From the NCBI RefSeq assembly GCF_000002235.5, contig NW_022145540.1, forward strand, positions 1-64,000: DNA of 64,000 nucleotides. The letters run 5' to 3'. The position numbers and the translations under genes are program-made. The notes below the pieces were generated by a model. It saw only the letters and a list, made by a program, of their open reading frames with translations. It had not been told where the DNA came from and made no database searches. The DNA comes from Strongylocentrotus purpuratus. Taxonomy: Eukaryota; Echinodermata; Echinoidea; Camarodonta; Strongylocentrotidae. Shown here one piece after another: positions 39,296-48,300 of the stretch (position 1 is the stretch's first letter; each line of letters opens with the position of its first letter).

Positions 39296-39616
39296 TTCTC
39301 TCGTTCTCTCTTCCTCACTGTTTATAATAATTTCCTCTTCTCACTATCACTCCCTAAATGCTCTCAGATATCGTGCCTGCTTGGTTTTGGATGGTCATTC
39401 GGTTTCATCGGCGCCTTCGCCCAGTCTGCTGCTGTTTGGACAATCTTCATCATCACCAGCTCTCTGCAAGGTATCTTCGTCTTCATCTTCTTTGGCGCTA
39501 ACCAACGGGTGAGGGGTCTCTGGCGAAAGAAGATTTACGGATCCAAAGCACGAGGGAGCACTACGACAGGAACGTCTTCTACAAGTGTGGGATTGAGAGA
39601 CATGAGTCAGAAATAA
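20591..39616 (+). CDS. SMB-domain Methuselah-like (family B) G-protein-coupled receptor, copy C
   Basis: Six coding exons, 881 codons plus stop: 20591-20777, 21138-21179, 31930-33338, 36308-36574, 38042-38533 and 39368-39616. Splice phases are identical to copy B; exons 4 and 5 have exactly the same lengths (267 and 492 nt). The signal peptide (VIFLLFLLKITSICDCS) is followed by a Ser-rich acidic stretch and a mini-exon with NDDDDFSYLICPAG. The SMB domain reads CSCTASCLFFEDCC. The extracellular block ANDTVFVDSRKIFFRNRYCALC matches B. TM signatures are LRNLQGLSIMSF, HYFLLAIFAWTNIL, GTSCWI and SLQGIFVFIFF. The C-tail is shorter than in B. An in-frame ATG three codons upstream (20582) is possible; 20591 is preferred because it matches MAL/MAS in the paralogues. 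Introns 2 (10.7 kb) and 3 (3 kb) are swollen by transposons. A receptor at the cell surface is expected; the ligand is unknown. Confidence 0.9.
21640..21778. repeat. (CT)n / (CCCTCT)n tract in intron 2 of copy C
   Basis: Pyrimidine microsatellite of about 130 nt made of CT runs interrupted by 'acc' and 'ccc'. It lies between exon 2 and the Ty3/gypsy element. Confidence 0.85.
22011..22170 (-). repeat. 3' LTR of the Ty3/gypsy element
   Basis: 160 bp, TGTTTTATGC...ATATATAACA in plus orientation, the same as 27334-27493. On the element's sense strand it contains AATAAA, from 'tttatt' near 22089. Confidence 0.93.
22171..22183 (-). other. Polypurine tract
   Basis: AAAGAAGGAAGGA on the element strand, directly abutting the 3' LTR. 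This is where plus-strand DNA synthesis is primed in LTR retroelements. Confidence 0.7.
22651..26850 (-). CDS. Gag-Pol polyprotein of the Ty3/gypsy element (1,399 aa)
   Basis: One uninterrupted frame. Gag occupies about 1-300, ending in two zinc knuckles (CGFCGKQH...KC, irregular, and CKLCKRENHFAVKC, canonical CX2CX4HX4C). The aspartic protease is near 362, with DCGA in place of the usual D(T/S)GA. RT spans about 500-690: first catalytic Asp in FSKADLKEGF, and the active site reads VIADD where YVDD is typical. RNase H (about 793-905) shows GDASQKG and TDHKPL. Integrase has an HHCC zinc motif (HSAHTG...CEVCATF, about 1012-1046) and a DDE core: D in GIDLF, D in SDNGPPF, E in NGKAES. A basic C-terminal tail follows. 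There is no env. It should make virus-like particles and insert cDNA copies. Neither unusual residue by itself proves loss of activity. Confidence 0.95.
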   Translation of the reverse strand: MSNTEVVQDPPQRGSEESEGVNETGTNQGQVLSDNNTDNDSVRTRNRPGSTSRTNVPLPRPLSVKGDMKKNWGIFTQMWDSYEVITGLEHESNKIRVAHFITALGTDALEIQQGLPFRNEEERKSYKCIRKLWSEYCVGQTNITFERYQFNKCVQNTDESVENYYVRLRSLASTCEFGTLTDDLIRDRIVLGIRDDNTRKRLLQEPILTLSSCLDICRAMESSKAQSKAMQEPVSAYAVSHKPKVWKHSGGKGKKLAPKLINCGFCGKQHEKDKSKCPAYGQKCKLCKRENHFAVKCKQNKNKAHRVETIEEDEDSEQECVYVSLIGTDEAFQVSADSKSPNYQKKIIAKFRINDEDEIGMQVDCGATCNVIHLEDVPSGTELTSTNQVLIVYGQGTVPVAGKCKLHLRNVKNNKRYLVPFVVVKGEVTRPLLGASTGQQMKLIKVQYENIEVVHAVANDDILIPYKDVFTGLGNMPGVVHLTLEAEAKPVVMPPRRVPLSIKEDLKEELCRLEKLQVIEKVEDPSDWVSSLVVARKPSGKLRVCIDPQHLNRSLKREHYPLSTIDDVLPQLANVKVFSKADLKEGFLQCKLDAESSKLTTFQTPWGRYRFLRLPFGLSPSPELFQKRLDQCLEGLPGVFVIADDILITGQGETHAEACIDHDRNMTSFLRRCRERDIKLNSSKLEYKCKEVQFIGHRLTKEGVRPDPSKVAALVDMPQPVDIPGIQRFVGMVQYLAKFLPSLSGLSEPLRRLTHKDTPWNWGEEQSRAFIAIKGLVTEAPVLRYFDQQLPVEGQGDASQKGLGFVLTQNDQPVTYSSRALTEAETRYSQIEKELLAQVFGLERNHQYVYGRKVILWTDHKPLVTITRKPLASTPKRLQRLLLRMQQYNVEIFYKPGREMYLADTLSRAYLPNSEQSPTEKEVESIHMLEDIAVSQKTLALIRIETQQDESLQAVKGLILEGWPEDKSRLPPGTSPYFDIRDELTYDEGIIFRGQRCVIPVKVRPRVKQRLHSAHTGIQATLARARECVFWPGMTSDLTDYLSHCEVCATFAPKQRSEPLINHDLPKRPWQKLGIDLFELNNKNYVCVVDYFSDYFEVLPLPHKKDTRAVVRRLKSIFACHGIPETIMSDNGPPFNSQDFATFMQEYEIEHITSSPYYPKSNGKAESAVKIAKGLLRKTTEAQEDFQLALLNWRNTPTAGLDSSPAQRLYGRRTRTLVPTASKLLIPRTQNRVVAKKAEKQKKQKQYYDKSTKELPPLKRGDIVRVQPQSNAQSKRWHKARVEKQVDSRSYLVRSENGNIVRRNRKHLRTCSSTFSDQSDIFSTPTSVTREQPEPSTSEAKRSDTNSPDHVAKSPRREANNDIREPQLAEETQEPPRPARRSTRARHPPAHMKDFVVYH
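27316..27333 (-). other. Primer-binding site of the Ty3/gypsy element
   Basis: Immediately inside the 5' LTR the element strand reads TGGTGTCAGAAGTGTAGT. The leading TGG pairs with a tRNA CCA end. The sequence resembles the 3' end of tRNA-Leu (inference from recall, not a search). Confidence 0.7.
27334..27493 (-). repeat. 5' LTR of the Ty3/gypsy element
   Basis: 160 bp, identical by eye to 22011-22170. It is the upstream LTR on the minus strand and so carries the element's promoter. The CTGGC target duplication follows at 27494-27498. Confidence 0.93.
27494..29060. other. Intron 2 of copy C: spacer with simple repeats
   Basis: Contains (GA)n plus a G run at about 27787-27826. Near 28070-28125 there are short palindromes built on 'ttaggcaatatgcctaa'. 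A G run lies at about 28473-28488, and a T-rich degenerate tandem tract fills about 28765-29040. A 182-codon open stretch at 28004-28552 has no recognisable domain and no splice logic with the receptor; I do not call it a gene. Confidence 0.6.
29062..29722. mobile_element. Nested foldback element with long terminal inverted repeats
   Basis: The outer arms are 'cagttattgactggcaggggg' at about 29068-29088 and its complement 'ccccctgccagtcaataactg' at about 29695-29715. Inside are three further inverted pairs. Hairpin 1 spans about 29100-29212 ('ttggacctgaagggagtta...taactcccttcagcggtccaa'). A middle pair joins 'ttttatacaacacc' (about 29217) with 'ggtgttgtataaaa' (about 29503). Hairpin 2 spans about 29545-29665, with arms of about 55 nt around 'ctcggctgacgcctcg'. 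There is no coding capacity. Confidence 0.85.
30370..31510 (-). repeat. Poly-G-anchored dispersed repeat (minus orientation), intron 2 of copy C
   Basis: On the minus strand it starts 'cagtggcgtaatgagcaaaaacgtt' near 31450 and passes a G run at about 31409-31425. It then has several degenerate tandem modules of 'tccaggggg(c)...gccc(c)atgaa.ctcaggggttttaggcat.taatta.g.tcag'. It ends with 'cagcaacatttgtaaatcactgg.atcgaattagaaataaa' near 30905-30865. The same modules occur at 36840-37870 in the opposite orientation and partially at 47225-47425 and 51780-51910. G/C runs at about 30391-30410 and 30812-30826 belong to neighbouring copies. Confidence 0.75.
33675..36170 (-). mobile_element. 5'-truncated LINE in intron 3 of copy C
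   Basis: It is antisense to the receptor. The 3' end is an ATAAA-type tandem tail at about 33680-33702, preceded on its own strand by a short 3' UTR. Coding sequence covers RT and its C-terminal extension in two frames (34513-36234 and 34005-34559). No endonuclease remains. The 5' junction is placed near 36170, because sequence from there to exon 4 aligns with the matching intron of copy B (about 11266-11345), which has no LINE. Confidence 0.88.
34005..34559 (-). pseudogene. LINE ORF2 C-terminal part (after frameshift)
   Basis: Continues the RT reading frame after a one-base disruption near 34525-34535. The homologous register resumes at YVDDISLKLLYTCLIQSQN. It shows the usual LINE C-terminal phrases: NDYCCEIWGN, ITKLQKRAARMIL and FLWNKLPSNIK. 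It ends at a stop just inside the 3' UTR. Confidence 0.85.
34513..36234 (-). pseudogene. LINE ORF2 reverse-transcriptase part (5' truncated)
   Basis: About 573 codons. RT motifs in order: KATGSDDIN (about 242), FRPISILPAISKLIERTV (about 301), FGFRPGHSTASAL, motif A ALFIDLRRAFDTVN (Asp near 372), VPQGSILGPLLFLIY, and catalytic YADDT near 457. The YADD centre and the order of motifs are those of the Jockey/CR1 group. The first ~22 codons appear to be read from host intron DNA rather than from the LINE. The frame stops at 34513 because of the indel described for the adjoining part. Confidence 0.88.
36840..37870 (+). repeat. Poly-G-anchored dispersed repeat (plus orientation), intron 4 of copy C
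   Basis: Starts near 'cagtggcgtatatgagcaaaaatgtt' (36881). It contains four to five degenerate modules of roughly 110 bp: 'tccagggggctgagccccatgaag..caggggttttaggcatttaattacggtcagat', at about 37010-37500. It ends with 'cagcaa.atttgtaaatcactgg..tatcgaattagaaataaaa' near 37769-37812 and a G-rich stretch. It is the inverted counterpart of 30370-31510 in intron 2. Confidence 0.75.
38553..38700. mobile_element. Short inverted-repeat element (family 'CCAATCAGA'), copy 1
   Basis: About 148 bp in intron 5 of copy C. It begins 'gtttcataaaacc' and ends 'gttttatgaaacaggcc'. The interior carries 'gctctcagccaatcagatg'. Related copies are at 44890-45034, 54461-54605 and 59998-60147. Confidence 0.7.
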
Positions 39617-39852
39617 TTATGTATTATATCAACAGGTTCAACTACCTATGTCTAGAAGTTATCTACAATAATGTTAACGATCTTCATCTGGAATGTCATT
39701 TGGACTTTTGATGGTATACAACATCGCTAATTATCGTATTCTGTGTTAGTCTCTGTAGACTATTGACGGTAACGTCTGAGGCCAATGACACAGTGCCCTT
39801 AACTGTTGAAACTAATTTACTATATTAACTGATCTTATACTATACATTTCAG

Positions 39853-39858
39853 AATAAA
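39853..39858 (+). promoter_or_regulatory. Likely poly(A) signal of receptor copy C
   Basis: AATAAA, 237 bp after the copy C stop codon; the first clear signal downstream. Confidence 0.6.
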
Positions 39859-41105
39859 CTAGCAAACAAGTGATTTTCATTTAATTTGAGGAGCACTTTG
39901 GATGCAGTACAAAATGTATTATGTTAAATCGATCAATTAAGGTGTAGAATATGTAAATGTAGATGCTATCTTTGACTTTACAACATTATGCTTTTAGTTA
40001 AATATGTAATAACAAACTATTGTGTTTCATAACAGAATGAATTTGAATCTATATCCAATTCAAATTGGGTTTGCTTGAAAATAAATGCTATTTCTTTCCG
40101 AGTAAAGGGAATTTTTGTTCGGCGGTGAATGCTCCTCTTCCTGTTGCATCTTTCTTGATTTATCGAATTGCCGTTGTACCATAATGATAAAACTCTGACA
40201 TAATAGCTCAAGTACGGGATGGCCTCATGACAAACCTACCAATACATACTATTATGAACAGCAATCATCTCATCGGAACGCGTGGCTGTGATTAAGGGTT
40301 GCAGCCCCCCCCCCCCCACCTCTTAAGGTGGATTTTCAAAGTTCCAACATTCGGGCAACCATTTCCTTATATTCGGGATATTGAGGTGCCCGATTATCCT
40401 TGTGTTATGGCATAGGGTGCCCAAATATATACAAATTCTTCCTAGTGTGTTTTGATGGTGAAACTTTTCGTTTTTAGGTATAGATCATGATATGCTCGCT
40501 TGCAAAATTCATTAAAAAATTGTTCAGGCAACGAAATACACGAATATCCTGTTCGGCAGCTCGTTGAACTTCCTAAACATAATTATGGAAGAATGCAGCG
40601 GCTCTGACTTTTCGTTCAGACATTATAGACCACGAATAAGGACTAATCTTAGTAGCGATTCTAGAAGGGGTTTGGAGATCACCCCCCCCCCCCTCCCCAA
40701 CCAAAATGTATACATATATATCATAAGCAAGTTTATTAAAACTGTTACATCTGACAGTGCTCAACTGTAGGAGCAAATGTAGATATAGAGGTTGGAAAGG
40801 TTCAACTTTATTATATTATATATCATTTTTGCCACCGCACTCCTGCATTTTTTATGTTTATTCCTAAAAGTAAAAAGTGAAATATATAAAAGATTATATA
40901 ATGAAATAGAAGTATAAACTGTCCTAGACTGTTTTTGTTATAATTTGTTTGTAGTTAAGTAGTTCATTTCGATATTCACAGAGGTAACATAATAAGCAAG
41001 GAAACGAATGAATGTTGATTTCGTTTGTAAAGTGTATATAGTTTTGAAAGTTGCTATATGGTTTTATATTTGTTCTTTGTACAGTTTTATATAATGTGTG
41101 TAGTG

Positions 41106-41172
<67 letters not shown>

Positions 41173-41640
41173 TAATAATTATAATGATAATAATGATTAT
41201 AATAATAATAACAAATACTGATGATGATATTATATGACACTTCTAAGGCATTTAATCAACTTGAAATTAATAAATAAAGGCGCATTTGTGATACAAACAA
41301 AAACAACAACAAAAGAAAAGAAGAGATCCCATTAGCATCGTCATTATAAACAAAGAAACAGAAGTAAGATATTACATACAATAATCAATTATAAAATGCC
41401 GAATTAAACAGATACGTTTTAAGATTTGTTTCTATGAATGACTGGTGCCCCTATTTTTTTAAAACTAAAAGTGGACCCGCAAATTATCAAATGGGGTTGG
41501 GGCCGGGTTGGGAGGCAATGTTTAAAAAAATATATATCCTAGATCTCAAAGTGATTTTTTTTTCAATAGGAAGCCGCGCGCCACGGCCCATGTATCTTTG
41601 AATAAAGATCTTGTGAAAATTAACATAATTTTAAATAACT
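39859..41640. other. Intergenic stretch with microsatellites
   Basis: No gene recognised. C runs lie at about 40306-40317 and 40681-40692. An (AAT)n microsatellite of about 65 nt starts at about 41107, and its degraded continuation runs to 41215. The rest is AT-rich with no coding signal. Confidence 0.65.
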
Positions 41641-42012
41641 TAACTGTTCCCTTTGTGGAAGAGAAGAAGAAGATATAGTACACTTTTTTTACTCCTGTAA
41701 CGTGACCAAATTGATTTGGAGTTGTTTGACTGACTGGTTAACTATTGTAACACGCTGTAGAATAAAACTGTCCTTAATACATGTTTTGTTAGGTTTCATT
41801 GAAAAAAGAAATGATGCTTTAAAATGTATAATAATTTGGACTAAACAACAATTATATTTTTCTCGAATACAAAAGTCTGTACCGTCCTTTCGGACAATAA
41901 AACAATATATCAAGAATAGTTACACAAATGAGAGGCAAGTTAGTATATTTGCTAACAAAACTGACAAATTCGATAAAAAATGGATAAATTTTGAGAGGAT
42001 TTTGATCCTTTA
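41641..42012 (+). mobile_element. LINE ORF2 C-terminal zinc-knuckle fragment (L1/Tx1-like)
   Basis: Reads NCSLCGREEEDIVHFFYSC followed by NVTKLIWSCLTDW, then about 95 more codons to a stop at 42012. The CX2CX8HX4C pattern followed by a Trp in 'v..lW' is the zinc-knuckle module at the end of L1/Tx1-type LINE ORF2 proteins. A stop lies directly upstream and no RT domain is present, so this is a relic. Confidence 0.65.
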
Positions 42013-42599
42013 ATAGGAGTATATTGAATTTCCCACATCATCTTCAGTCATGATGTTGCATTATTATTTAATTTTTGTTTTTCTTTCCCTAATCTACATG
42101 TATGTTCTGTATATACAGTATTATGGTTGATATTCGTTATGTATATCTTATTATGAAATATTATTTGATATTCATTGGAACATGTGTTCAAATATGTTAT
42201 CTTGAGATTGATTTTCAATAAATGGCCTGTTGGAGGGTCCAAAAAATGGAGGAAAAAAAAAATGTATCTTTGACCCACCCGGCCAACCCCTTGGAAAATT
42301 GCCCATGAAATATATCCATTTAGTTTGAATTTACTCTCCTCACCCCATCCCTCCAGATTAAAAAAAGTTTCCCAAGCTATATACGATTATGATGTCGTTA
42401 TCGAGGGCGAGTGAAGTGGGTTAGGATAAGTTAGATCGTGCATGACCCGGGAGGGTGTGGTGACTGATCTCGAGCCAACCTTTTAGTCAACTCATGCTAT
42501 AGCTCAGTCCCAAAGCTAAAGTGCAACATTTAAAAATTATCGAGGAATAACCACTTTCTTCAAATTAGTAGATCCGATATTATAGAGGTGGTGATGAAA

Positions 42600-44110
42600 A
42601 TAATGCAACTCCATCATCAAACGCAAATTCCAATTTAATTTGTAGTTCTGTTGATGGCTGAAAGTCCATCGAGTTTAAATTTGCTACTTGAACAAGGTCG
42701 CAACTATCAGTGGCGGATCCAGGAATTTCTTACCGGGGGGGGGGGGGGCACAAAATCGCATGGGGTGAAATGGAAAATGATGGAGCGAAGCGACAACGGC
42801 GAGGCGTCAGCGGGGAGCGGAGCGACTAAGCGGTGGTTGGTCTGGGAGAGGGTTAGAAACCCCCTCTGTGAGTATAGGAAGCATTTGCAATTTTAGAACC
42901 ACATTAGGCGCATTTTCAGGCACTTCATTTGAGAACCACATTTGGCGCAAATGTCCACCAACCCAATGTCCACCGGCACTTCCTGAAAAAAACGAGGCCT
43001 TCTGATTGGTTAGAAGTTAGAGAAAAGTGATCTGTCGCGAGACGTTGTATATGCTGCGTTGCTGCACAATGCACAAAGACGGTGATCTGCACCAGTAGTA
43101 CTTGCAATTTGTTTATTTAGTGTATAAACTGTGTTGTTCTCAGGGGCGTCGCTAGACCTTTGTGGGGGGGGGGGGGGCCCGTGGCGGATCCAGGGAGGGG
43201 GACCGGGGACCTGGCCCCCTCCCCTGGGAAAAAACAGTTAAGAACACGTTAATTTTACTCTTATCTGGCGACGGGCCCCCTCCCCTGGGCCTCAAGGGGG
43301 AGGGGGGTGCGATTTTTCAAATTTTCAGGGGCAAAACAAAAATAAGAGTGCACCTTACCCCTTTCCCCGCTTATTCAGAAGTTTTCAAAATAAATTTTGG
43401 ATTAGGGATGATCCCCCCTACCCCACCCCCCCCCCCCCCCCCCAAAAAAAAAGAAGCTGAAAATGCCATTGTGGCGTCGCTGCAGCTGCCATCCGAAGGC
43501 GTCGAAGGCTACTTGAGAAGAGACTAGCCTAGATGCAAGATTGTCGAGGAGGCCTGCACCTGTGAGCTGTGGAATCGGTGTAAAAATCAACTGTTTCAGC
43601 TGCTAAACAAAAGGTAAAGTGTTGTTCAAAATTTGTAAAATGTATGCATATTTATACAAAAGTCAATGTAACTGATTTTAAAATGAAATATCGATTGAAA
43701 CGACCGAGAAATGCAGACTTTAGGTGTTACTTACACTTTGAAGTCCATTCAAATTCCCTCGCTCAGCTCAGGCGCGCGCGGGCACAAAACTCCCCCGTTC
43801 CTCCCCGAGAGCTTGTGGCATAATAGGGTGGTACGTGCCCAGTACCTGCGGTATATCAGCAAGAGTACAGTTGTTACAATTACCACCCAGGCCAGGTCCA
43901 GATTGGGTAGGGAAAATATAAATGTCAGTATGCTCATTAAAAAAAAGAAGAAATGTGCCTGCATGTTAAAGAAAAAAAATGAGAGGGGATATTCATAATT
44001 TTTTTTTAAATTGCAATTTTAAAAAGTCAATGGTGCCACCCCCCAAAAAGAGGGGGGGGGGGGAGGTTTTTTTTTGTTTGGCTTAACTTTAGAATACCCC
44101 ACCAATATAA
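42600..44110. repeat. Cluster of poly-G/poly-C repeats
   Basis: Includes 'cagtggcggatccagg..ttcttacc' plus a G run at 42710-42748, 'caggggcgtcgctagacc' plus a G run at 43141-43177, and a second 'gtggcggatccaggg' at 43180. Two copies of a 'gggccccctcccctggg' phrase lie at 43210 and 43275, a C run then A run at 43420-43450, and a G run at 44051-44063. They look like eroded copies of poly-G-anchored repeats. No gene seen. Confidence 0.6.
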
Positions 44111-44142
44111 ATAAGGTTAATGTACATAAACATCAAAGACCT

Positions 44143-44190
44143 CGGGTTAGGGTTAGGGTTAGGGTTAGGATTAGGATTAGGTTTAGTGTT
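44143..44190 (+). repeat. Short interstitial telomere-like array
   Basis: Four to five GGGTTA units followed by degenerate GGATTA/GGTTTA units. TTAGGG is the animal telomere repeat; here it is internal and short. Confidence 0.85.
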
Positions 44191-44889
44191 ACTTACAAGG
44201 CTTAAGTCTCGAGATTTAGCTTCATTGGTGAATTTTTTGGTACCCTACAAACATTTTGTCAATTTTAGTGGTGGGGTATTCTAAATTTGTTCCGAACAGA
44301 AAATATTTTGTGAGAGTCAGAATGGTAAATAAAATGCAGTTCATAATATTGTAGTTTGTACAAGTGGAAACCAAAAGAAAAGAAGAATGAAATAGATTAG
44401 GGTCTATAATATGAAGACTGATCTAAGACCAGGGAGTTGGAATGGATGGAGACACCATCTGAGGAAAAGATATTCAGGGTTAACTTGGATTAACAACAAG
44501 GAATTTAACCCTCTCCAGCCATCAAATCCATTAACACCAAATATTACGGAATGTTATTTAATGCTGCATGTCTGCTTCCCAAAGTTCTCTAAACAATCGG
44601 TCGTAAAAATATGTAGAGCTTAGAAGTCATACTCGGTGAAGATGTATAGTATATTCAGCATGGCCTTGTGGAGAAACTTAGGCCAAATCAGCGTATGAAG
44701 GAGTAACGTGACCATTCAGACAACTCCCTCCTTCAGTGCAGAGCCAGCTGGCCATTTGTCTCAAACTGGAAACCTGAAACCAATCAAACAGTCATTAATT
44801 GTTATACATGTAGGAGGCTAGTGTTCTCATGATAATGAGGGTTTGTGGCCTCAATTAGGAAGATGAAACATTTTTTCTCAAATATTTGG

Positions 44890-45034
44890 GAGGCGTTTGA
44901 CAAAACTTGCCATCAGTGACAAAGGACAGTTTTTGTTCTAAGCTACTGAAATCCTTGCTTTTGATTGGTTATCAGCAGATTTGTCACTTATTTTTGTAAT
45001 TTGTCATTGAAAAAGGCTTTGTGAAACGGGCCCC
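44890..45034. mobile_element. Short inverted-repeat element (family 'CCAATCAGA'), copy 2
   Basis: About 145 bp. Ends 'gcgtttgacaaaact' and 'ggctttgtgaaacgggccc'. Interior 'ttgattggttatcagcagatttgtca' is the reverse-strand version of the family core in copies 3 and 4. It lies just upstream of HDHD2. Confidence 0.7.
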
Positions 45035-45316
45035 TGAACTTGATGATGATAATTATTTGTCTCTACAAAATGTCACAGTTGGGTACAAGGTGTGCAATGA
45101 CTGTACCTCATCTTGGAGCCACAAGGGCATCAAACTGTTTAACATGATACTCAGACTTAACCACCTTTTACTCTCAAATACAATATAGTCTAAATCACTG
45201 TACTGTTGGATCTCTACCTCTGTCTACAGAGGCTGTATCCATACATACCTCCATCAAATGAGTGTGCTTCTATCTTCTCTGATTCCATCTCTGCGGCCGA
45301 CATGAGGATATAAGGT

Positions 45317-48300
45317 ATGGCAACAATGTCCAGACTGAGAGCGGTTCTGATAGACCTCAGCGGTACTATACACATAGAGGATGCTGCCATACCAGGAGCA
45401 GTAGCTGCATTACAATGGTATAAACTGTCTCACTTTTATTCTGTATTTGTATTCAAACTATTGAAGAACGAGCATTCAAGAACTATATTGCTAGTTCCGA
45501 TGATAGTGTGTTATTGTATAGTGCTCATGTTTCTAACACTTGCCATTGTTGCTTTAATGATATCATTGCCCCAGCTTTAGGATGGGTGCTTTTACGGTGC
45601 TCTAGGTTAAGGAATTAATCCCTGCCAGGTACCTGTTCACTTCACCTGGGTCGAGTGTGGCAAATGTAGATTGATGCCTTGCCAAAGGATGTTATTTATG
45701 CGGCAGGGACTTGTACCTGTAAGTAAGTTCATTGCAGAAATGACGATGTAGATTAAACTGTTCTGTCTTATCATTAACTCATTAATATTAAGAATTATAT
45801 TGTACCAGTTCTTGTTGTGGAATACGGAATAGGTTACATATTTTGTAGATCTTGGAAGATGATTAATCTATTCTTCCTTTCTCTTTGAATCTGCAGCCTA
45901 CGAGAAAGAACAACAAACATCAAGTTTGTAACCAATACCACAAAGGAGAGCATGACCACGCTTCACAGTCGTCTCTCAAGGATTGGGTTTGATATCAAAC
46001 AGAATGAGATCTTCTCTTCCCTTACTGCTGCACGAAACAAGGTCCAGGAAATGGGCTGTAGACCAATGCTGCTACTCCAAGAGAGTGCAAAGGAGGACTT
46101 CAAAGGTGGGTAAGATACTTTTTTTTAATTCTTTGTTTCTTATAATTTACATTACCGGTAACCTAAAATTAACCTCTATTGCTTTTGTAGAGGATATACA
46201 GTTTACCATATTGCTTAATCTCTGAACGATATTTTAGAAACAAAGAGGGATAAATGGGAATAGAAAATATTAGGTGTAATGTAATTATATCTCTATTTGT
46301 GTGGACATTTTATTTTATTTTGTTTAAAAAAATTGAGGGGGGGGGAGGGGGTTTAGAGAAAGACTGATTCAGATGTTTTTAATTTGTATTCAGTTGCCTA
46401 AGACCTAGTGTTAGATATCAAATTTCAGTAGACTTGTAAGTTGTGGCCTTGAACTGGGTTAGGTTCTTGGTGATCACACATTGAAGTTTGTAAGGTGAGG
46501 TGAGGTGGGGTGAAATAATTTGATACCGTGGGTCTATAAGTTTCTTCGATTATCAGTTTTTGAATTTTTATGTCACTGTAGGATGCCCTCTCAAGGTGAA
46601 AACCATTTGCTTTCTTCTCTATCCCATTAGATATATGTACAGATGATCCAAACTGTGTTGTAGTGGGTCTATCTCCGGACAGTTTCAACTACAGAACATT
46701 AAACCAAGCATTCAGGTGAGCTAGCTGGTCAAGGCAGTGAGATCCTTACTTAATCTTGATATATATACAATTAGTAGATACCCCCTCCTCTTTCCAAAGA
46801 TTTTTAAAGCCCCACTGCTCTACTTATAGCTACTTGCGCCCTCTATATAGCAAACAATGCCTAATCGGTGACTGTTGGTCCCCCATGGTCCCCCCTGTTA
46901 ATTGAGAGCTGATTTGATGAGATAACCACCTATCAGAGACCATGCAGGAAGGTCTAATCCCTCCTAGCCAAACTAGTGCAGATAGGCTTTAAGTGATTGT
47001 TGCTATACCGGTATGTTTTCTGGTACTCAGCATAACATGACAAAAGGTAGCATTATATGTCAGTCAAATTACTGCATAAAGTCCATTCCAATGTAAGCTG
47101 ACAAAATGTGAACAGTTTTGTCTACAATCCATATTCATGTTTGGCAGAAAAGGGGATAGGTTTTCAGGATTGTCTGGGCTAGTCTGGGTCCATATTTGTG
47201 TCCGTCCAGTGAAATTATGATGTGTTTTGTGGAGGGTGGAGAACAGTGGCATAATGAGCAAAAGCATTTGGGGGGGGGGGCAGAAGAAAAAAAAAACCCG
47301 GAAAATCATGTAATTTCAGCAACATTTGTAAATCACTGGTATCGAATTAGAAATAAACCATGTTTGAATTTTATTTGGGGGGCAATTCCCCCCTTCCCAA
47401 GCCCCCCCCCCCATCAGTATGCCATTGGTAGAGAATGTAGTTTGTGTCCTCATCCTAAATGTTAGGTGTCAGCAGATGTCATATCTATTTCTCTCAAATG
47501 TAGGAGATTTATATTATCTACGTCTCTCTTTACATTTGTTCTGTCACATAATTAGTTTCTTTTGTATAAAATAGCTGTATAACTTGCTTATCACACCTGT
47601 GAATGTAAATGAACAAACTCTTAAAGTTGAAACTCTCAAACTTGATACAAATGTCCTACTACAGCAGTGAATGAACCACTATTCTAATGCTGTCCTACAT
47701 TTGCTCTTGTGTGTCTTCTACAGATTAATCCTTGATGGCCATCCCCTTATCGCGATTCACAAGGCCAAATACTTCAAGAGGCAAGATGGGTTGGCCCTTG
47801 GACCAGGAGCGTTTGTGGAAGGGTTGGAGTACGCGACAGGGGTCAGGGCTACGGTGGTGGGCAAACCAGAGAGGGCGTTCTACCAAGAGGCTCTCAAGAC
47901 GATGTCTTGTGCACCCGAAGAGGCAGTGATGATTGGAGATGTGAGTACCGTTAGATATAAGAAAGTTTACCTCTAGGCAAAGTCAAATGACTTGATATCA
48001 AACTTTAAAGGGATCCGGTAACTTCGTCTTAGATCCTTTCAAAAAATCCTTGATTTAGCTCATTCTGCAATGATAATTATAAACCTTTAGGTCAGTCAGG
48101 AACCCCATGACTTTTACAAGCCGATTGCCTGTCTGATTATTGAAGATATTTATGATTGGAATTACAAATTTTAAAAACCGTTTGCCAAACATTTTTCATA
48201 ACACTACAGTCTATTGGGGAAAACGAGTATCGTAATCCGGTCACTCAAAGATTTTTTACTTTTTTGAGGCACGTACTTGATCATTTTGAAGTGCAATTTT

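Noticed and set aside
44143..44190. Telomere end
   Set aside because: Only a few GGGTTA units, internal and degenerate; an interstitial repeat rather than a chromosome end.
46425..46688. Minus-strand frame over HDHD2 exon 3
   Set aside because: Shadow of the coding exon and intron; no domain.
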